DNA of 64,000 nucleotides from DASSUW01 sp963811895 (GTDB lineage Bacteria; Actinomycetota; Thermoleophilia; Solirubrobacterales; Solirubrobacteraceae). Location of the stretch: positions 442,573 through 506,572 of the forward strand of contig CAWETE010000003.1 of assembly GCA_963811895.1 (NCBI GenBank), read 5' to 3'. A program made the translations under genes and the position numbers. The notes beneath the pieces were generated by a model. That model had not been told where the DNA came from and searched no databases. It saw only the letters and a program-made list of their open reading frames with translations. Positions 61,297-64,000 of this stretch are shown in pieces (the stretch's first letter is position 1; the number at the start of each line of letters is the position of its first letter).

Positions 61297-64000
61297 ATGG
61301 ACGGCCGTTCTCGCGAACTGGCCGGGCCGCCGGGCCTGCGGGGCCGGGCGAGCGAGTGCATCCTGCTGGACGAGTTAATCGCGGCGATCCGTCGCGGCGA
61401 CAGCCGGTCGCTGGTGCTGCGCGGCGAGGCTGGGATCGGCAAGACGGCGTTGCTCGACTACCTGATCGCCTCGGCGTCGGATCTGACGGTCGTCCAGGCG
61501 GTGGGGGTGCAGTCGGACATGGAGCTGGCCTTCGCCAGTCTGCATCAGCTGTGCGCGCCGCTGCTCGACCGGCTCCCCGAACTCCCGGACCCGCAGCGGC
61601 GGGCCGTGGAGATCGTGTTCGGACTGAGCGGCGGCGCCGCTCCCGATCGGTTCTTCGTCGGGTTGGCCGTGCTGGGCCTGTTCGCGGCCGCGGCCGAACA
61701 GCGTCCGTTGCTGTGCGTCGTCGATGACGCGCAGTGGCTGGATCATGCCTCGGCGTTGACGCTGGCGTTTGTCACCCGCCGTCTGCAGGCGGAACCGGTC
61801 GGGATCGTATTCGCCGCACGTGAACCGGGAGAGGAGCTTCAACACCTCTCCGAGCTGGAGGTGTGCGGCGTGCACAACGGCGACGCCCGCGCGTTGCTGA
61901 GTTCGGCCGTCCGGTTCAGATTGGATGAGCGAATCCGGGACCGGATCATCGCTGAGACACGCGGGAATCCGCTGGCGCTGCTCGAGCTCCCGCGAGGCTT
62001 GACGGCAAGGCAGCTGGCGGGCGGCTTCGGCCTCGTGGAAGCGCAGGGGCTCGCAGGACGAATCGAGGAAAGCTTCGTTCGCCGGGTCCAGGCGCTCTCC
62101 GACGACGCGCGACGTCTGCTGCTGGTCGCGGCGGCTGAGCCGGTCGGCGATCCGCTGCTGCTGCTGGCTGCATCCGAGCGGCTTGGGATCGCGCTCTCCG
62201 TCACGAACGCGGAGACGGACGCGCTGCTCGCGCTCGGAGAGCGCGTGACCTTCCGTCATCCGCTGGTGCGCTCGGCGGTCTACCGAACGGCGACCAGCGA
62301 GCAACGCCGGGAGGTCCATCTGGCCCTGGCAGAGGCGACCGACGGCAGCGTCGACCCCGACCGTCGCGCGTGGCATCTGGCCACCGCCGCAGCGGGACCC
62401 GACGAGTCGATCGCCGCGGCGCTCGAGCAATCCGCCGGCCGCGCACAGGCGCGCGGTGGCCTGGCCGCGGCAGCCGCGTTCCTGCATCGCTCTGTCGCTC
62501 TGACGAGCGATCCCGAGCAGCGGGTGCGGCGTGCGCTTGCTGCTGCCCAAGCAAGCTTGCATGCCGGCATGTTTGACGGCGCGCTCGAGCTTCTGGCGTT
62601 GGCCGAGGCCTCGACGCCAGACGAGCTGCAGGCGGCGCGCGTAGAGCTGCTCCGGGGTCAGATCGCGTTCGCGTCGAGCATGGGGTCCACTGCACCGCCA
62701 CTGCTCTTGAAAGCTGCCCAACGGCTTGAGCGGCTCGACCCCGAGCTTGCGCGCGAGACCTACCTCGACGCGTGGGGAGCTGCGTTCATCGCCGGTCGCT
62801 TGGCCTCCGCCGGCAGCCTGGTCGAGGTAGCCCGTGCTGCCAAATCGGCTCCGCGGTCGACCGGCCCGCTCCGTGCATCCGATCTGCTGCTCGATGGCCT
62901 CAGCACGCTCGTCACGGAAGGACGTGCGGCGGCCGCGCCACTGCTGAGGCGGGCAATGGCCGTGTTTGCGGACGAGGCGTCACCGGGCCAGGAGAACTTC
63001 CGCTGGGGCTGGCTGACGACAATCTCGGCCAAGCTCCTCTGGGATGAGGACAGCTGGCATACCGTCAGCGCGCGCTATCTCAGGGAGGGCCGCGACGCGG
63101 GCGCGCTGGCCCGGCTGTCGATCGACTTGACCGACTGGGCCTTCTTCGCCGCGTGGTGCGGCGACTTTGGCGCTGCCGCCGTCGCGATCGCCGAGCTCGA
63201 GGGGATCACGAAGGCGACTGGCACCGACATTGCACCCTATGCCCAGCTGTTGCTCGCCGCGCTTCGAGGCCAAACGGACGCCTTGCCATTGATCGAGTCC
63301 ACGATCCGTGACGCCGGGACAAGCGGTCAGAAACTCGGCGTCCAGTGGGCCGAGTGGGTGAGCGCGATCCTTTTCAACGGGCTGGCCCTCTACGACAGGG
63401 CGCTCGCCTCGGCCCAACGAGCGGCCGACGAGAACACCGTAGCTCCAGTCTCCCCCTTCGCATTGACCGAGCTGGTCGAAGCGGCAGTCCGCTCCGCGAG
63501 GCCCGAGGCCGCGTCCGGTGCGCTCGAGCGCGTGATGTCGGCCACCGCGCCCTGCAACACCGACTGGAGCCTTGGAATCCAAGCGCGCTGCCGCGCGCTC
63601 GTGAGCGAGGGTGAGGGTGCCGAGCGCCTGCATCGCGAGGCGATCGAGCGGTTGAGCCGCACGCGGCTGCGTCCCGAGCTCGCCCGGGCTCATCTGCTCT
63701 ACGGGGAGTGGTTACGCCGCGAGAATCGGAGGGTCGACGCACGCGACCAGCTGCGCACGGCCCACGAGATGCTGGCCACGATCGGCATGGAAGCGTTCGC
63801 CGAGCGCGCCCGCAAGGAGCTTCAGGCCACCGGCGAGAAGGTGCGGCGGCGGACCGTCGAGACTCGCGACGATCTGACCGCGCAGGAGCGGCATATCGCG
63901 CTGCTTGCCGCCGATGGGTTGTCGAACCCGGAGATTGGCGCGCGGCTGTTCCTGAGCCCGCGGACCGCGGAGTGGCATCTGCGCAACGTGTTCACCAAGC
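61297..64000 (+). CDS. Large ATP-binding LuxR-family regulator (LAL type), C-terminus beyond window
   Basis: 901 codons are visible and the frame is still open at the window edge. The N-terminal NTPase domain has Walker A LRGEAGIGKTALLDYL near residue 45 and Walker B LLCVVDDAQWLDHASA. A long helical TPR-like middle follows. The last visible stretch is a LuxR helix-turn-helix (LTAQERHIALLAADGLSNPE ... LSPRTAEWHLRNVFTK) cut inside the recognition helix. Only about 30 residues should be missing. ATG 61297 is preceded by a TAGGGT box at leaderless spacing. It is similar in design to the gene at 23789-26519 but divergent in sequence; its target genes are unknown. Confidence 0.92.
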   Translation, partial: MDGRSRELAGPPGLRGRASECILLDELIAAIRRGDSRSLVLRGEAGIGKTALLDYLIASASDLTVVQAVGVQSDMELAFASLHQLCAPLLDRLPELPDPQRRAVEIVFGLSGGAAPDRFFVGLAVLGLFAAAAEQRPLLCVVDDAQWLDHASALTLAFVTRRLQAEPVGIVFAAREPGEELQHLSELEVCGVHNGDARALLSSAVRFRLDERIRDRIIAETRGNPLALLELPRGLTARQLAGGFGLVEAQGLAGRIEESFVRRVQALSDDARRLLLVAAAEPVGDPLLLLAASERLGIALSVTNAETDALLALGERVTFRHPLVRSAVYRTATSEQRREVHLALAEATDGSVDPDRRAWHLATAAAGPDESIAAALEQSAGRAQARGGLAAAAAFLHRSVALTSDPEQRVRRALAAAQASLHAGMFDGALELLALAEASTPDELQAARVELLRGQIAFASSMGSTAPPLLLKAAQRLERLDPELARETYLDAWGAAFIAGRLASAGSLVEVARAAKSAPRSTGPLRASDLLLDGLSTLVTEGRAAAAPLLRRAMAVFADEASPGQENFRWGWLTTISAKLLWDEDSWHTVSARYLREGRDAGALARLSIDLTDWAFFAAWCGDFGAAAVAIAELEGITKATGTDIAPYAQLLLAALRGQTDALPLIESTIRDAGTSGQKLGVQWAEWVSAILFNGLALYDRALASAQRAADENTVAPVSPFALTELVEAAVRSARPEAASGALERVMSATAPCNTDWSLGIQARCRALVSEGEGAERLHREAIERLSRTRLRPELARAHLLYGEWLRRENRRVDARDQLRTAHEMLATIGMEAFAERARKELQATGEKVRRRTVETRDDLTAQERHIALLAADGLSNPEIGARLFLSPRTAEWHLRNVFTK

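Overview
The window looks like chromosomal DNA from a very GC-rich actinobacterium. The probable group is Thermoleophilia/Solirubrobacterales (inference). The grounds are uniformly high GC, GTG and TTG starts that overlap upstream stops, several TAnnnT -10 boxes lying 6-10 nt upstream of the start codon with no Shine-Dalgarno sequence (leaderless-type promoters), and a Gram-positive style type IV pilus set (pilB, pilT, pilC) beside alaS-ruvX-mltG-aroE.

Layout. 1-1366: an ABC transporter pair (MacB/FtsX-like permease, cut by the window edge, plus its ATPase). 1556-15305: one long minus-strand block reading alaS, ruvX, a giant PAS/coiled-coil/PAS protein, mltG, aroE, pilB, then after a hairpin-bearing gap pilT and pilC. 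15323-23710: housekeeping genes (Nudix hydrolase, an IscU-like scaffold with mnmA, aspS, hisS, a glyoxalase II-like hydrolase, a glutamate formimidoyltransferase homologue and small proteins). 23789-30571: a large LuxR-type ATPase regulator, a methyltransferase, an FAD oxidoreductase, an esterase and a DksA-type zinc-finger protein. 30591-46784 is the accessory highlight. On the minus strand lies a Tc (ABC) toxin-like pair: an unusually short TcA-like protein and a TcB-TcC (SpvB/FG-GAP/Rhs) fusion with a membrane-plus-HEAGH C-terminus. Divergent to it on the plus strand is a tightly coupled ten-gene operon: polyprenyl diphosphate synthase, several beta-sandwich proteins with N-terminal helices, a CrtC-like hydratase, an SCP2-like lipid-binding protein, a repeat protein, a Cys/His-rich protein and a methyltransferase. 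I cannot assign this operon to a described system. 46797-52367: signalling genes (PAS-LuxR, NarL-type regulator, lone receiver, histidine kinase) and a holin-like/alkaline phosphatase-superfamily protein. 52414-57725: membrane and stress proteins (SHOCT proteins, YihY, DUF6325, MFS exporter, potassium channel). 57751-57824 is a tRNA with anticodon CAT. 58126-64000: PAP2 enzyme, epoxide hydrolase, DUF2007 protein and a second large LuxR ATPase running off the edge.

A cross-cutting observation is that six loci (ruvX, the coiled-coil gene, iscU-like/mnmA, the first LuxR gene, one operon gene and yihY) each carry what looks like one extra base in a short G or C run. Removing it restores a full-length product or a normal gene junction each time. 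This suggests either systematic insertion errors in the assembly or recent frameshifts, so the affected products should be read across both frames.
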